Source: Viridibacillus soli (GTDB lineage Bacteria > Bacillota > Bacilli > Bacillales_A > Planococcaceae). From it: a stretch of 64,000 nt of DNA. The translations under genes were made by a program, and so were the position numbers. Position 1 is the stretch's first letter; every line of letters begins with the position of its first letter. A model generated the notes under the pieces. The model was not told the origin of the DNA. It saw only the letters and a list, made by a program, of their open reading frames with translations, and made no database searches. This document shows positions 23,230-34,512 of the stretch, one piece after another. Where the stretch lies: positions 1 to 64,000 of the forward strand of contig NZ_JAEOAH010000035.1 in NCBI RefSeq assembly GCF_016612995.1. The letters run 5' to 3'.

Positions 23230-23276
23230 TTGTCACACCTCCTGTGATTATTGTTTTTCTATTTTCATTTTTACCA

Positions 23277-23744
<468 letters not shown>

Positions 23745-23861
23745 GTCTTTTTGCTAAATTCTTTTCAATGTCACGATTATTCTTTGTCAATTTTATATTT
23801 TGCTCTTTAGCCGATTTCAAGTATATAAAATAACCATCTATATTGCAAATTATATGGTATA

Positions 23862-23894
23862 AAAAAGATGCAATTCATTTAGAATCGCATCTTT
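23862..23894 (-). terminator. Terminator after the YuiF-like transporter gene
   Basis: The minus-strand stem AAAGATGCGATT / AATTGCATC with loop CTAAATG is followed by six T residues. It insulates the transporter gene from the S10 promoter. Confidence 0.82.
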
Positions 23895-23898
23895 ACAG

Positions 23899-25215
23899 TT
23901 ATAAGAAGAATACACAAGCAACCCACCCAAAGATAATGAGTGGTATATTCACGAAGATAAATGTCGGTACACATGTATCCCAAATATGATTGTGCTGTCC
24001 ATCAACATTCAATCCAGCTGTTGGCCCAAGCGTCGTATCAGAAGCAGGTGAGCCAGCATCTCCTAGGGCACCCGCTGTTCCAATCAAACACATTATCGCT
24101 AATGGGCTTAATCCTAGTTCTACAGATAATGGTACAAATAGTGTTGCAATGATTGGAATTGTTGCAAAGGATGAACCAATCCCCATTGTTACGATTAAAC
24201 CAATGATTAGCATAGCAAATACTGCCAAACTAGCATTACCTTCTAAAACACTTAATGAACTTGTTATTAGGCTATCTATATCTCCTGTTGCATTAATAAC
24301 GGATGCAAAGCCGTTCGCCGCAATCATAACAAAGCCGATAAATGACATCATGCGCATACCATCTGTTAAAACTTCATCCGCTTCTCTCCATTTCAAAGCT
24401 CCAGTTACATACATAACTGTAATACCTGCAAATGCACCAACAATCATAGAATCCGTGGTTATTTGTGTATAGAGCGATGCAATTAATGCAATGATAGTTG
24501 AAATAATCACTCTTTTGCTGACCTTTACCTCAATAGAAGAAGTTTCAACATCTGCTGCTTCGTAGTGTCGAGGTTTACGATAAAAGAATAACGCGACAAC
24601 TAAGCCAATAAGCATCCCAAGCACCGGAATAGCCATTGCTGTCGGAACATCACTTACTGATACATTCATGCCAGCTTTCGTTACTTGAGTTGCTACAATC
24701 TCTTGGAAAATAGAACCGAACCCTGCTGGTACAAAGCTATATGTACCAACTAAACCAACTGCAATGATTGTTGCAATGATCCGACGATCTACTTCGAGCA
24801 TATTTAAGATTTTCAAAATTGGCGGAATTAATAATGGAATAAATGCAATATGAATTGGAATCAAGTTTTGAGAGAAAACGGACATTGCAAAGATTAAAAG
24901 GAAGATCAAAACCTTCACTAATCCACGTCTATTATTTTCACCGTTATTATTCAAAAGTTTTAAAATCGATGCAATCATTAATTCAGGAATTCCTGTTTTT
25001 GAAATGGCGATTGCAAAACCACCCAATAAACCGTAACTCAAAGCAATTGTTGCTCCTGCTCCTAGCCCCTGTGTAAACGTTTCTACGGTGTTAGTAATCC
25101 CCATACCACTTGTTAGGCCCCCTGCAAATGCACCTAATACAAGTGAAAGTACAACATTTATGCGTAGTAAGCTCAATATTAACATAACAGCTATTGCTAT
25201 AATTACTGCATTCAC
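23899..25215 (-). CDS. YuiF-like Na+/H+ antiporter-family membrane transporter
   Basis: A 438-aa membrane protein with about 11-12 hydrophobic helices. It closely resembles B. subtilis YuiF: matching segments include FSQNLIPIHIAFIPLLIPPILKI, MGIGSSFATIPI, and GDAGSPASDTTLGPTAGLN, which ends in the conserved GQHNHIWDTCVPTF. The family (Na_H_antiporter, NhaC-like) is annotated as Na+/H+ or amino-acid transport, but the substrate is not known. The start codon is GTG at 25215, with only a weak ribosome site; an in-register alternative was not found. It is a single gene between the Bce-like operon and the S10 operon, with its own terminator. Confidence 0.85.
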   Translation of the reverse strand: MNAVIIAIAVMLILSLLRINVVLSLVLGAFAGGLTSGMGITNTVETFTQGLGAGATIALSYGLLGGFAIAISKTGIPELMIASILKLLNNNGENNRRGLVKVLIFLLIFAMSVFSQNLIPIHIAFIPLLIPPILKILNMLEVDRRIIATIIAVGLVGTYSFVPAGFGSIFQEIVATQVTKAGMNVSVSDVPTAMAIPVLGMLIGLVVALFFYRKPRHYEAADVETSSIEVKVSKRVIISTIIALIASLYTQITTDSMIVGAFAGITVMYVTGALKWREADEVLTDGMRMMSFIGFVMIAANGFASVINATGDIDSLITSSLSVLEGNASLAVFAMLIIGLIVTMGIGSSFATIPIIATLFVPLSVELGLSPLAIMCLIGTAGALGDAGSPASDTTLGPTAGLNVDGQHNHIWDTCVPTFIFVNIPLIIFGWVACVFFL

Positions 25216-25295
25216 ACTTTACACTTCGCTTTCACACTCTAGTTCTCTAGTTCGATAAAGTAATTATAGAGACATAAATTAATGATGTCAATAAA

Positions 25296-25330
25296 AAATT
25301 CCATGTAGAATCATAATCTACATGGAATTT
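25296..25330 (-). terminator. Terminator after the BceB-like permease gene
   Basis: A perfect 14-base stem, AAATTCCATGTAGA / TCTACATGGAATTT, with a 7-base loop and a minus-strand T-run. Confidence 0.88.
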
Positions 25331-25338
25331 CTTCTATA

Positions 25339-27342
25339 TTATAAACTTTCATTTACTACTTTACGGTAATACATAACAGAGAGCCATGCGAATACCGAGT
25401 AAAGTAAAGCATAAATGCTCATTGTCACAATTAATGGTGTTGTTAACTCTGAACCAAATAACATCCACCCTGATTTAACTGCGAAATAACTGTGTAGTAA
25501 GCCGATTAGCAGCGGTACACCAAAGTTAAAGGCTTGCTTTATATAAATTCCCTTCATAATTTCTGACTTTGTAAAGCCGATTTTACGAAGTACTGTATAA
25601 GACTCTCTTTCATCTTCCGCATCAGACATTTGTTTAAAGTATAAAATGCTGCCTGTTGCTAGTAAGAATGCAAGGCCAAGGAAACCTGTGGCGAAAATGA
25701 CATTCCCCCATAATTCTAATGAATCATTTTTTTTACCTTCCTGAGTTGATGCAAAAAACTTTCTCTCTTTGCCCTTTGCATCCTTCGTAGTAAATGTTCC
25801 CCCATTGGTCGTCTTTTCATAAATTTCTTGAGCCTTTTTCAGATCATTCTCTTCAAATGAGTAACCTTCTTGTTTATACCAAATAGAGTTCTTTTTGATT
25901 TTGGTATCAGTTACTAGCTTATCGAAAAATTTATCTGTCACTATCACAGCAGGACTACCATATGTTAGTTGACTCGAAATAATCCATTCCTTTTCAAGAC
26001 CAACCATCGTTAATTTTGTTTTATCTTCTTTCGTATGAACAGTCATAGATTTACCAACCTCTAATGGCAGTAATTCTGCAAGCATTCCACTATTTCCAAC
26101 TAGATACGCTTCTCCCTCTTTTAAAGTTACTTTAGGGTGGATTTTCTGCATATCGCTCAATCTTGTCACGATAGAACCTAATACCATATTCTCTTTTATC
26201 GAATCAGCTAATGGTTTCTCCAATAATCCTGAAGTATCAATATCTACCTTCAATAGAGAGAATTCATATTTCTCATAGTTAATATTTTGTTTCTTAAGAT
26301 GTTCTTCAAACATTTTATTTTGCCCATTTAATGAAATGATATCAAAAGGCACAAATTGCTTTGCACTAGAACCTGCAGAATAATAGGAAATATACGACAG
26401 TGACATAATTGCTAAAGCAATAGCAGTCATAATTGTAATAAGTGTTAACGATTTCGCATTACCCTTCATACGGTGCATAATCGGCGTTAACGCCAACACA
26501 TCATTTAATGATAAATGTCCTTTTTTCCCTTTACGAATCACATTCATGATGAATGACACTGAGAAACGGAACACAAAAAACGTCCCTATGATTGTTGAAG
26601 CTAATATAGTTATCATCTTAATAATTAGTAAATTCAAAGTAACTGAATCTGAATCTAAATCAAATAAATGCGTTGATTTATAATAACCAAAGCTGATTAA
26701 TATTACTCCTACCAGACCTAGAAGCATTTGAAATGGTCCAATACGTTTCACACGCGTATCACCTTTTTTACTTGCCAAGAACAAATCAAGCAACGTAGAA
26801 CGACGAATCACAAAAATCGTTTGAACTGTGATTAATACTAGGAGCGCCAAAAAGACAACCATTGTTTGCACGAACGCCTGTGAAGAAAAGGAAATCTCCA
26901 CTAAAGCCTCTTTACTAATCAACTTCAATAGAATCATCGCAAATACACGTGAAGTTAAAAAGCCAATACCAACTCCAATAGTTGTAGCACCAACCCACAA
27001 TAGAATATTCTCTAAAGAAAGTAGACGTACAACCGTTGTCTTCGACATACCAATCAATTGATACAAACCAATCTCTTTACTTCTACGCTTCATAAACAGA
27101 TGATTTGCGTAAATTACGAAGAATGTCACGATGAATAATAACATTGCTGAAGCAGCTTTAAATCCCGCTGCCCCAGTCGTACTTCCTTCCGTCATATCTG
27201 AAACACTCGGATTAAATTGCAATGTCACAAATGAAAAGTACAAAGTCACACTAAATATCAATGCAAAAAAATATAAATAATAATGCGTAATATTCTTTTT
27301 CAAGCTACGCAGCACAAGTTGACTAAGCGTCATAACCGTCAC
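25339..27342 (-). CDS. BceB-like ABC transporter permease (antimicrobial peptide sensing/resistance)
   Basis: A 667-aa permease of the FtsX-domain peptide-exporter family with the BceB layout. One helix is near 18-38, three or more lie up to about 175, four lie to about 315, then a large extracellular domain of roughly 210 residues (about 330-540), and three C-terminal helices. That topology, with the ATPase gene upstream and a two-helix histidine kinase in the next operon, is the hallmark of Bce modules, which detect and remove cell-wall-active peptides such as bacitracin. Which peptide is sensed cannot be read from sequence. Its start overlaps the end of the ATPase gene by 20 bases. Confidence 0.88.
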   Translation of the reverse strand: MTVMTLSQLVLRSLKKNITHYYLYFFALIFSVTLYFSFVTLQFNPSVSDMTEGSTTGAAGFKAASAMLLFIVTFFVIYANHLFMKRRSKEIGLYQLIGMSKTTVVRLLSLENILLWVGATTIGVGIGFLTSRVFAMILLKLISKEALVEISFSSQAFVQTMVVFLALLVLITVQTIFVIRRSTLLDLFLASKKGDTRVKRIGPFQMLLGLVGVILISFGYYKSTHLFDLDSDSVTLNLLIIKMITILASTIIGTFFVFRFSVSFIMNVIRKGKKGHLSLNDVLALTPIMHRMKGNAKSLTLITIMTAIALAIMSLSYISYYSAGSSAKQFVPFDIISLNGQNKMFEEHLKKQNINYEKYEFSLLKVDIDTSGLLEKPLADSIKENMVLGSIVTRLSDMQKIHPKVTLKEGEAYLVGNSGMLAELLPLEVGKSMTVHTKEDKTKLTMVGLEKEWIISSQLTYGSPAVIVTDKFFDKLVTDTKIKKNSIWYKQEGYSFEENDLKKAQEIYEKTTNGGTFTTKDAKGKERKFFASTQEGKKNDSLELWGNVIFATGFLGLAFLLATGSILYFKQMSDAEDERESYTVLRKIGFTKSEIMKGIYIKQAFNFGVPLLIGLLHSYFAVKSGWMLFGSELTTPLIVTMSIYALLYSVFAWLSVMYYRKVVNESL

Positions 27343-28084
27343 CGCCTAAAACACCTTGCGTATTCATAATTTCTTGGAAGAACGTTTTACGATTTTTATC
27401 ACCTTTATAAAGCTCTGTGTAAAGCTGACCGTCTTTTAAGAACAATACACGACTACAGAAGCTGGCCGCAACTGGATCATGAGTAACCATCATAATCGTT
27501 ACACGTCGCTTCTCATTTATAGTTACTAAATTCTCTAATAGGACCGTAGCTGATTTTGAATCTAACGCACCTGTTGGCTCATCACCGAAAACGATTGACG
27601 GATTCGAAATAAGTGCACGTGCTGCAGATGTTCTCTGTTTTTGCCCACCTGATATTTCATTTGGATATTTATTAGCTAATTCTCGAATATCTAATAAGTC
27701 TGTTAGTGTATTGAAGCGACTTTCCGCCTCAGCTTTTGAAACTTTACTAATCGATAATGGCAATAGAATATTCTCTTTCACAGTTAATGTATCTAATAAG
27801 TTATAGTCTTGAAAGATGAAACCTAGTTGCTCACGACGGAATCTAGATAGTTCCTTTTCTTTCATCTTTCTTAAATCATTACCATCGATTTCAATAACAC
27901 CCTCTGTCGCATGATCAATCGAACAAAGAACATTTAATAAAGTTGTTTTACCAGAACCCGAAGGCCCCATGATGCCGACAAATTCTCCCTCATTTACTTC
28001 TATATCAATACCCTTTAACACTTCTTGGGCTGTTAGTTTACGTCCATATACTTTTTTAACTTTACGTGCTTTTAAAATAGCCAT
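27323..28084 (-). CDS. BceA-like ABC transporter ATPase
   Basis: A 253-aa ATPase of the MacB/BceA type. Walker A GPSGSGKT at 40-47, Q-loop [12 protein letters not shown], signature [15 protein letters not shown], Walker [13 protein letters not shown] and switch His in MMVTHDP. The Thr after QKQR, in place of the usual Val, is common in BceA proteins. A GGGAGG site precedes the ATG. It pairs with the permease just downstream. Confidence 0.92.
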   Translation of the reverse strand: MAILKARKVKKVYGRKLTAQEVLKGIDIEVNEGEFVGIMGPSGSGKTTLLNVLCSIDHATEGVIEIDGNDLRKMKEKELSRFRREQLGFIFQDYNLLDTLTVKENILLPLSISKVSKAEAESRFNTLTDLLDIRELANKYPNEISGGQKQRTSAARALISNPSIVFGDEPTGALDSKSATVLLENLVTINEKRRVTIMMVTHDPVAASFCSRVLFLKDGQLYTELYKGDKNRKTFFQEIMNTQGVLGGDGYDA

Positions 28085-28160
28085 TACAATTCCTCCCTTT
28101 CGCTTATAAACCTATATTATAGAATTTTCATAAAAGAATCGTTTGATTAACATGACAAAT
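28085..28160 (-). promoter_or_regulatory. Candidate promoter of the BceAB-like operon
   Basis: Minus-strand TATAAT occurs about 40 bases before the bceA-like ATG, but no good -35 lies 17 bases upstream. This is expected for a promoter activated by a response regulator such as BceR. The upstream TGTCATGTTAATC segment could hold the regulator site; I see no clear inverted repeat. Confidence 0.4.
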
Positions 28161-28165
28161 AAAAA

Positions 28166-28193
28166 GAGTAGATGACAATTTTGTCATCTACTC
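28166..28193 (-). terminator. Terminator overlapping the 3' end of the histidine kinase gene
   Basis: A perfect 28-base palindrome (GAGTAGATGACAAA and its complement) followed by TTTTTATTT on the minus strand. Its 5' arm contains the last codons and the TGA stop (28184-28186) of the kinase gene, so it separates the regulator-kinase unit from the transporter unit. Confidence 0.85.
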
Positions 28194-29209
28194 ATGATTT
28201 TAACGAATTCATTTTTCAAAGGGAATCGTAAAGAGAAGACAGAACCTACCCCTTCTTCTGATTGCACAAAAATTCGGATCCCTAACTTACTTGCAGCTTT
28301 TTCGGCCAAATATAACCCCATACCAGTCGAAGCTGTCTGATGGCGTCCAATTGTACCCGTGAATGACTTATTAAAAATACGTGGTAAATCTGCTTGACTA
28401 ATCCCAATACCCGCATCTTTAATATATAAATATACATGACCATCTTGATCCTTTGATGTATACACTTGAATGTCTGTATCATTGCCACTATACTTCACAG
28501 CATTCGCAAGTATTTGGCGGATAATAAAAGCCGTCCATTTCTGATCTGTTAGAACTTCTGCATCTAGATTTTCGATATCAAAACCAATATCCTTTTCAAT
28601 ACACCATGTTTGTAGATTTTTTATCTCTTTGAGCAATGTATATCTAATTGATACGATTTCCATCATATTGTCATTTTCTATAGAAAAAAGTCTAATATGA
28701 TGCAATTGCTGATCAAGTAGCAAATGAACTCTCAACCATTCAATTTCAAGCCTCTTCTTCAAAGTATAATCCCCTAGCGAGTCAATCATAAGCTTCATCG
28801 CAGTTAGTGGCGTCTTCACTTCATGAATCCAAGCCAATGCTCTATCCTGCTCTTCTAAGGATTCAACATGCATTTTGTTTAGTTGTTCACGCCTTTTCGA
28901 TTCTACATCTTCAATCACATTAAAATACACTTCCTCAAAACTGGATAGCTTTTCTGAAGATAACGGAACAATATTCTCTATATCTAAAGCATTTCCCAGG
29001 AAATGTTCCAGTTTACGAATTGACTTCGCCTCTTTTACATATCGCCATATTAAAAAAAGCACAAATAATAGTATATTAGTCATATTAAGATACTCTGCTG
29101 ATACAGTGGATAAACCTACATCTAAATACAGAATCACATTCATCCATAGTTGCATGACGATAAAAAAAAGTATCCATGACTGTCTTTCCCTAAGAAACTT
29201 CCAAAGCAT
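28184..29209 (-). CDS. BceS-like intramembrane-sensing histidine kinase
   Basis: A 341-aa kinase with only two transmembrane helices (about 12-29 and 41-56) and a loop of roughly 11 residues between them, so no extracellular sensor domain. That is the intramembrane-sensing type which is driven by its ABC transporter. The phosphorylated His is His129 in HEVKTPLTAMK. The ATP site has the N box (Asn236 in LANAVKYSG), DAGIG (265-269) and TGMGL (296-300). It follows its regulator gene by 6 bases. Confidence 0.9.
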   Translation of the reverse strand: MLWKFLRERQSWILFFIVMQLWMNVILYLDVGLSTVSAEYLNMTNILLFVLFLIWRYVKEAKSIRKLEHFLGNALDIENIVPLSSEKLSSFEEVYFNVIEDVESKRREQLNKMHVESLEEQDRALAWIHEVKTPLTAMKLMIDSLGDYTLKKRLEIEWLRVHLLLDQQLHHIRLFSIENDNMMEIVSIRYTLLKEIKNLQTWCIEKDIGFDIENLDAEVLTDQKWTAFIIRQILANAVKYSGNDTDIQVYTSKDQDGHVYLYIKDAGIGISQADLPRIFNKSFTGTIGRHQTASTGMGLYLAEKAASKLGIRIFVQSEEGVGSVFSLRFPLKNEFVKIMSR

Positions 29210-29215
29210 CGTAAA

Positions 29216-29899
29216 TTAGACCTCCTTCGTAATTGCCATATAGCCTAATCCCTTTTTCGTAAGAATGACATCTGCTAAACCGATTTCTTCAAGCTTCAAG
29301 CGCAGACGATTTACATTCACGGATAACGTATTATCATTAACAAAACGTTCATCATCCCATAGTTTTCTCATTAATTCATCTCGTGATACTATTTGATCTA
29401 AACGTTCTAGTAATACTCTTAAAATAAATAATTCATTTTTTGTTAATTCTGCTGTACGTCCTTGTAGCGTAATCGTACTTCTAGAATAATCGATTGTCGC
29501 TGCATTCCATAAAGCACTATGTAAATGCTCTTCTTTATAATCATATGTTCTGCGTGTAATGGCTTGTACTTTAGCTAATAGCACGTCCATATTGAACGGC
29601 TTTTGTATAAAATCATCGGCACCCATTTGCATCGCCATAACTTGGTCCATCGGATGATCACGTGATGATAAGAAAATAATAGGCACTTTCGAAATATGAC
29701 GTATTTCACGGCACCAGTGAAAACCATCGAATGCAGGCAACTGGATATCTATAATAACTAGCTGTGGTTTTTCCTTATAAAAGCTTTCCATCACTTTTTG
29801 GAAATCAGCAGGTCTTATAACTTCCAGTGACCACTGACTAAAGCGCTCCTGGATAATTTCAAAAATAGCCTGATCATCTTCAATTATAAGTATTTTCAT
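29216..29899 (-). CDS. BceR-like OmpR-family response regulator
   Basis: A 227-aa regulator. The receiver domain has the acidic pair at 8-9, phosphorylated Asp51 (IIDIQLP), Thr/Ser at about 78 and Lys100 (FIQKP). The C-terminal winged helix (about 128-225) ends in the DNA-contact helix NDNTLSVNVNRLRLKLEE. Start is ATG at 29899, with GAGGGTGAT upstream; the frame to 30004 has no site and runs through the tuf terminators. It is first of the two-component unit. Confidence 0.92.
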   Translation of the reverse strand: MKILIIEDDQAIFEIIQERFSQWSLEVIRPADFQKVMESFYKEKPQLVIIDIQLPAFDGFHWCREIRHISKVPIIFLSSRDHPMDQVMAMQMGADDFIQKPFNMDVLLAKVQAITRRTYDYKEEHLHSALWNAATIDYSRSTITLQGRTAELTKNELFILRVLLERLDQIVSRDELMRKLWDDERFVNDNTLSVNVNRLRLKLEEIGLADVILTKKGLGYMAITKEV

Positions 29900-29953
29900 A
29901 ACTCGATCACCCTCTCTATTACCATTGTACAAGAATTTGGTAAAATAAAAAAA

Positions 29954-29974
29954 CTTTCGCCAATAAAACGAAAG
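29954..29974 (-). terminator. Second terminator downstream of tuf
   Basis: Minus-strand CTTTCG / CGAAAG with a 9-base loop followed by seven T residues. With the hairpin at 29999-30024 it forms a tandem pair that shields the regulator gene from tuf read-through. Confidence 0.7.
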
Positions 29975-29998
29975 CCCCGCAAATTTGAACATAAAAAA

Positions 29999-30024
29999 AT
30001 CCATCTCGTCGTCACGAGATGGAT
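29999..30024 (-). terminator. Terminator after tuf
   Basis: ATCCATCTCGT / ACGAGATGGAT, an 11-base stem with a four-base loop, followed on the minus strand by a seven-T run. Confidence 0.9.
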
Positions 30025-30044
30025 TTTAAAACTAGTAATAGAAA

Positions 30045-31232
30045 TTACTTAGTGATTGTAGCTACAACGCCAGCGCCTACAGTACGTCCACCCTCACGGA
30101 TAGAGAACTTAGTACCTTCTTCAAGAGCGATAGGAGAGATCAAAGAAACAGTCATTTCGATGTTATCTCCAGGCATAACCATTTCTACGCCTTCAGGAAG
30201 ATTACAAACACCAGTTACGTCAGTTGTACGGAAGTAGAACTGAGGACGGTAGTTTGAGAAGAATGGAGTATGACGTCCACCCTCTTCTTTAGAAAGAACA
30301 TAAACTTCAGCTTTGAAGTCTGTGTGTGGAGTGATTGAACCTGGTTTAGCAAGTACTTGTCCACGTTGGATATCTTCACGAGCTACACCACGAAGAAGAG
30401 CACCAATGTTGTCTCCAGCTTCAGCGTAGTCTAATAATTTACGGAACATTTCAACACCTGTTACAGTTGTTTGTTTAGCTTCTTCAGCAATACCAACGAT
30501 GTCTACAACATCGCCGACTTTAACTTGACCACGTTCAACACGGCCAGTTGCAACTGTACCACGACCAGTGATAGAGAATACATCCTCTACTGGCATCATG
30601 AATGGTTTGTCAGTTTGACGTTCTGGAGTTGGGATATAAGAATCTACAGCGTCCATTAATTCAACGATTTTTTCTTCCCAATCTGCTTCGCCTTCAAGAG
30701 CTTTAAGAGCAGAACCTTTAATTACAGGAAGATCATCGCCTGGGAAATCATATTCAGTTAATAGGTCACGAACTTCCATTTCTACTAATTCAAGTAGTTC
30801 TTCGTCGTCAACCATATCACATTTGTTCATGAATACTACTAGGTATGGAACACCTACTTGACGAGATAAAAGGATGTGTTCACGAGTTTGTGGCATTGGA
30901 CCATCAGCAGCAGATACTACTAAGATACCGCCATCCATTTGAGCAGCGCCTGTGATCATGTTTTTAACATAGTCGGCGTGTCCTGGGCAGTCAACGTGTG
31001 CATAGTGACGAGTATCAGTTTCGTATTCTACGTGAGAAGTGTTGATTGTGATACCACGTTCTTTTTCTTCTGGAGCGTTGTCGATATCAGCGTATGACTT
31101 AGCTTCGCCACCCATTTTTTTAGAAAGAACTGTAGCGATTGCAGCAGTTAAAGTTGTTTTACCATGGTCAACGTGTCCGATTGTACCAATGTTAGCATGC
31201 GTTTTAGAACGGTCAAATTTTTCTTTAGCCAT
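30045..31232 (-). CDS. tuf: Elongation factor Tu
   Basis: EF-Tu, 395 aa, which carries aminoacyl-tRNA to the ribosome. GTPase motifs GHVDHGKTT (G1), DCPGHADY (G3) and NKCD (G4) are intact, as are domains 2 and 3. The start is ATG at 31232 ([12 protein letters not shown]) with AGGAGG upstream; the frame to 31283 is an artefact. It ends the str operon after fusA, separated from it by about 130 bases that hold a strong palindrome. Confidence 0.98.
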   Translation of the reverse strand: MAKEKFDRSKTHANIGTIGHVDHGKTTLTAAIATVLSKKMGGEAKSYADIDNAPEEKERGITINTSHVEYETDTRHYAHVDCPGHADYVKNMITGAAQMDGGILVVSAADGPMPQTREHILLSRQVGVPYLVVFMNKCDMVDDEELLELVEMEVRDLLTEYDFPGDDLPVIKGSALKALEGEADWEEKIVELMDAVDSYIPTPERQTDKPFMMPVEDVFSITGRGTVATGRVERGQVKVGDVVDIVGIAEEAKQTTVTGVEMFRKLLDYAEAGDNIGALLRGVAREDIQRGQVLAKPGSITPHTDFKAEVYVLSKEEGGRHTPFFSNYRPQFYFRTTDVTGVCNLPEGVEMVMPGDNIEMTVSLISPIALEEGTKFSIREGGRTVGAGVVATITK

Positions 31233-31290
31233 TAGAAAATGCCTCCTCAATAATTGTTTATATTTTTTTAGTTTTATAGTCATGCATCTC

Positions 31291-31312
31291 AGAGGATAGG
31301 GCCCTACCCTCT
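31291..31312. repeat. 22-base palindrome in the fusA-tuf spacer
   Basis: AGAGG(A/G)TAGGGCCCTA(C/T)CCTCT is an inverted repeat with one mismatched pair and GGGCCC at its centre. It lies about 60 bases before the tuf ATG and has no following T-run, so it is not a standard terminator. It might be an mRNA stability or processing structure. Confidence 0.5.
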
Positions 31313-31363
31313 TCCATACATAGCTTACAAATTAGTTATACTTTATGCAAGATGAAATTTCAA

Positions 31364-33442
31364 TTATTCACCCATATTTTTTTTGATAATGTCAGCAGCA
31401 ATTGATTTTGGTACCTCTTCATAATGATCGAATGTCATTGAGAAGACACCGCGACCTTGCGTTGCAGAACGAAGAGTCGTTGCGTAACCAAACATTTCCG
31501 ATAAAGGAACCATTGAACGAACAACTTGAGAGTTACCGCGAGCTTCCATACCCTCAACGCGTCCGCGACGAGAAGTAATGTTACCCATGATATCACCAAG
31601 GTATTCTTCTGGAATTACTACTTCTACTTTCATCATTGGTTCTAAAATAACTGCATTACATTGTTTTGAAGCTTCTTTAAGAGCCATAGATGCAGCAATT
31701 TTGAACGCCATCTCATTCGAGTCAACGTCATGGTAAGAACCGAATACTAATTTCGCTTTAATGTCGATTAGTGGGTAACCAGCTACTACACCGCGGTCAA
31801 GAGAGTCACGAAGACCCGCTTCTACTGCAGGAATGTATTCACGAGGTACTACACCACCAACGATAGCGTTTTCGAATTCAAAGCCTTTACCTTCTTCATT
31901 TGGAGAGAACTCAATTGTTACGTCTCCGTATTGTCCACGACCACCAGATTGGCGAGTGAATTTACCTTGAACTTTTGCAGAGCCACGGAATGTTTCACGA
32001 TAAGATACTTGTGGAGCACCTACGTTAGCTTCTACTTTAAATTCACGGCGCATACGGTCAACTAAGATATCAAGGTGAAGTTCACCCATACCTGAGATGA
32101 TTGTTTGTCCAGTTTCTGTGTCAGTGTGAGCACGGAAAGTTGGATCCTCTTCTTGAAGTTTTTGTAAAGCTTGACCCATTTTATCTTGGTCTGCTTTAGA
32201 TTTTGGTTCTACAGAAAGAGAGATAACTGGTTCTGGGAATTCCATTGATTCAAGAATAACTAAGTGTTTCTCTTCACAAAGTGTATCACCAGTAGTAGTA
32301 TCTTTAAGACCTACTGCAGCAGCGATATCCCCAGCGTGTACTTCTGCAATTTCCTCACGAGAGTTAGCGTGCATTTGTAGGATACGACCTACGCGTTCAC
32401 GTTTACCTTTTGAAGAGTTTTGCACGTATGAACCTGATTGTAAAACACCAGAGTATACACGGAAGAATGTTAACTTACCAACGAATGGGTCTGTCATTAC
32501 TTTGAACGCTAATGCAGAGAATGGTTCTTCATCACTTGAGTGACGAACAACTTCTTCGTCTGAATCAGGAAGTGTTCCTTTAATTGACTCAACATCTGTT
32601 GGAGCTGGTAGGTAATCGATTGCTGCATCTAGCATTTTACGAACACCTTTATGTTTGAATGCCGTACCACAGATAACTGGGTAGAACTCAATATTGATTG
32701 TTGCTTTGCGAATCGCTTTTTTAAGCTCAGCAACAGAAATTTCTTCACCTGCAAAGTATTTTTCCATGATATCTTCATTAACGTCAGCAATTGCTTCGAT
32801 TAATTTTTCACGGTATTCCTCAGCTTGTGCTTTATATTCTTCAGGAATTTCGCCCACAGTAACTTCAGTACCTAGGTCATTTCCGTAGAAAGTTGTGTTC
32901 ATTTCAACTAAGTCAATAATTGCTTTGAACTCATCTTCAGCACCGATTGGCAACTGAATTGGGTGAGCGTTCGCTTGTAAGCGCTCAGTTAAAGTTCCTA
33001 CAGAGTATAGGAAATCCGCACCCATTTTGTCCATTTTGTTAATGAACACAATACGTGGAACACCGTAAGTTGTAGCTTGACGCCAAACTGTTTCTGTTTG
33101 TGGTTCTACACCTGATTGTGCATCAAGCACTGTAACTGCACCATCAAGTACGCGTAGTGAACGTTCAACTTCAACTGTGAAGTCTACGTGTCCAGGAGTA
33201 TCGATGATGTTTACACGGTGGCCGTCCCATTGAGCTGTTGTTGCAGCAGAAGTGATTGTAATACCACGTTCTTGCTCTTGCTCCATCCAGTCCATTTGTG
33301 ATCCACCGTCATGCGTTTCACCGATTTTATGGATTTTACCAGTGTAATAAAGGATACGCTCCGTCGTTGTTGTTTTACCAGCATCGATGTGAGCCATAAT
33401 CCCAATATTACGTGTTTTCTCAAGTGAGAATTCGCGTGCCAT
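31364..33442 (-). CDS. fusA: Elongation factor G
   Basis: EF-G, 692 aa, the translocation GTPase. G1 AHIDAGKTT (about 17-25), G3 DTPGHVDF and G4 NKMDKMGAD are present, and all five domains are at normal length. No change from the usual residues in the fusidic-acid regions stands out by eye. It follows rpsG by 42 bases. Confidence 0.98.
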   Translation of the reverse strand: MAREFSLEKTRNIGIMAHIDAGKTTTTERILYYTGKIHKIGETHDGGSQMDWMEQEQERGITITSAATTAQWDGHRVNIIDTPGHVDFTVEVERSLRVLDGAVTVLDAQSGVEPQTETVWRQATTYGVPRIVFINKMDKMGADFLYSVGTLTERLQANAHPIQLPIGAEDEFKAIIDLVEMNTTFYGNDLGTEVTVGEIPEEYKAQAEEYREKLIEAIADVNEDIMEKYFAGEEISVAELKKAIRKATINIEFYPVICGTAFKHKGVRKMLDAAIDYLPAPTDVESIKGTLPDSDEEVVRHSSDEEPFSALAFKVMTDPFVGKLTFFRVYSGVLQSGSYVQNSSKGKRERVGRILQMHANSREEIAEVHAGDIAAAVGLKDTTTGDTLCEEKHLVILESMEFPEPVISLSVEPKSKADQDKMGQALQKLQEEDPTFRAHTDTETGQTIISGMGELHLDILVDRMRREFKVEANVGAPQVSYRETFRGSAKVQGKFTRQSGGRGQYGDVTIEFSPNEEGKGFEFENAIVGGVVPREYIPAVEAGLRDSLDRGVVAGYPLIDIKAKLVFGSYHDVDSNEMAFKIAASMALKEASKQCNAVILEPMMKVEVVIPEEYLGDIMGNITSRRGRVEGMEARGNSQVVRSMVPLSEMFGYATTLRSATQGRGVFSMTFDHYEEVPKSIAADIIKKNMGE

Positions 33443-33484
33443 AGGGTATTTCTCCTTCCGAGTTGGGTTAAAGTCGGTTTAATC

Positions 33485-33955
33485 TTACCAGCGGTAGTGA
33501 GCGAATGCTTTGTTCGCTTCTGCCATTTTGTGCATATCTTCACGTTTTTTAACTGACGCACCAGTGTTGTTAGAAGCATCTAGAATTTCGTTAGCTAGAC
33601 GTTCTTCCATAGTTTTTTCTCCACGAAGACGAGAGTAGTTAACTAGGTAGCGAAGACCAAGAGTAGTACGACGATCTGGACGTACTTCAACTGGTACTTG
33701 ATAGTTAGTACCACCAACACGGCGAGCACGAACTTCAAGAACAGGCATTACGTTGTTTAATGCAGCTTCAAATACTTCAATTGGATTGTTACCAGAACGT
33801 TCTTGAACTAATTCGAACGCACCGTATAAAATCTTTTGAGAAGTACCTCTTTTACCATCTACCATCATTTTATTGATTAAACGAGTTACTAGTTTTGATT
33901 TATAAATTGGATCTGGTAACACGTCACGTTTGGAAACAGGACCTTTACGAGGCAT
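33485..33955 (-). CDS. rpsG: 30S ribosomal protein S7
   Basis: uS7, 156 aa. [21 protein letters not shown] start, the [15 protein letters not shown] beta-hairpin at the E site and the [15 protein letters not shown] end are canonical. It lies between rpsL and fusA. Confidence 0.97.
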   Translation of the reverse strand: MPRKGPVSKRDVLPDPIYKSKLVTRLINKMMVDGKRGTSQKILYGAFELVQERSGNNPIEVFEAALNNVMPVLEVRARRVGGTNYQVPVEVRPDRRTTLGLRYLVNYSRLRGEKTMEERLANEILDASNNTGASVKKREDMHKMAEANKAFAHYRW

Positions 33956-33992
33956 GTGTTTTCCTCCTTTCGATTAGAGCTTGAATTTTAGA

Positions 33993-34412
33993 TTATTTTT
34001 TTTCTTTTGGTCTTTTAGCACCATATAGAGAACGAGATTGCATACGGCCAGTTACTGCAGCAGTATCTAGCGCACCACGAACAACGTGATAACGTACACC
34101 TGGTAAATCTTTTACACGACCTCCGCGAATAAGTACAACACTGTGTTCTTGTAGGTTGTGGCCTTCACCAGGAATATAAGCGTTAACCTCGATTTGGTTT
34201 GTTAAACGTACACGAGCGTACTTACGTAACGCTGAGTTTGGTTTTTTAGGTGTCATTGTACCAACACGTGTACATACACCGCGTTTTTGTGGTGAGTTAA
34301 CATCAGTTAAAGCTTTTTGGAAGCTGTTATAACTTTTGTTTAACGCTGGTGATTTTGATTTCTTACTTTTGGATTGGCGAGGCTTACGTACTAATTGGTT
34401 AATTGTAGGCAT
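33993..34412 (-). CDS. rpsL: 30S ribosomal protein S12
   Basis: uS12, 139 aa, the decoding-centre protein. The two streptomycin-related segments, [11 protein letters not shown] and [14 protein letters not shown], carry the wild-type Lys residues, consistent with sensitivity. It is 100 bases downstream of ybxF in the str operon. Confidence 0.97.
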   Translation of the reverse strand: MPTINQLVRKPRQSKSKKSKSPALNKSYNSFQKALTDVNSPQKRGVCTRVGTMTPKKPNSALRKYARVRLTNQIEVNAYIPGEGHNLQEHSVVLIRGGRVKDLPGVRYHVVRGALDTAAVTGRMQSRSLYGAKRPKEKK

Positions 34413-34512
34413 CGGTTTTTCCTCCCTTCATATCTTCAGTTTAAATCCACACATCCAGGTGGTTCATTTTTAGGTAAAAAACAAAGTCTTTGTGTACTAT
34501 ACACAAAAACCA

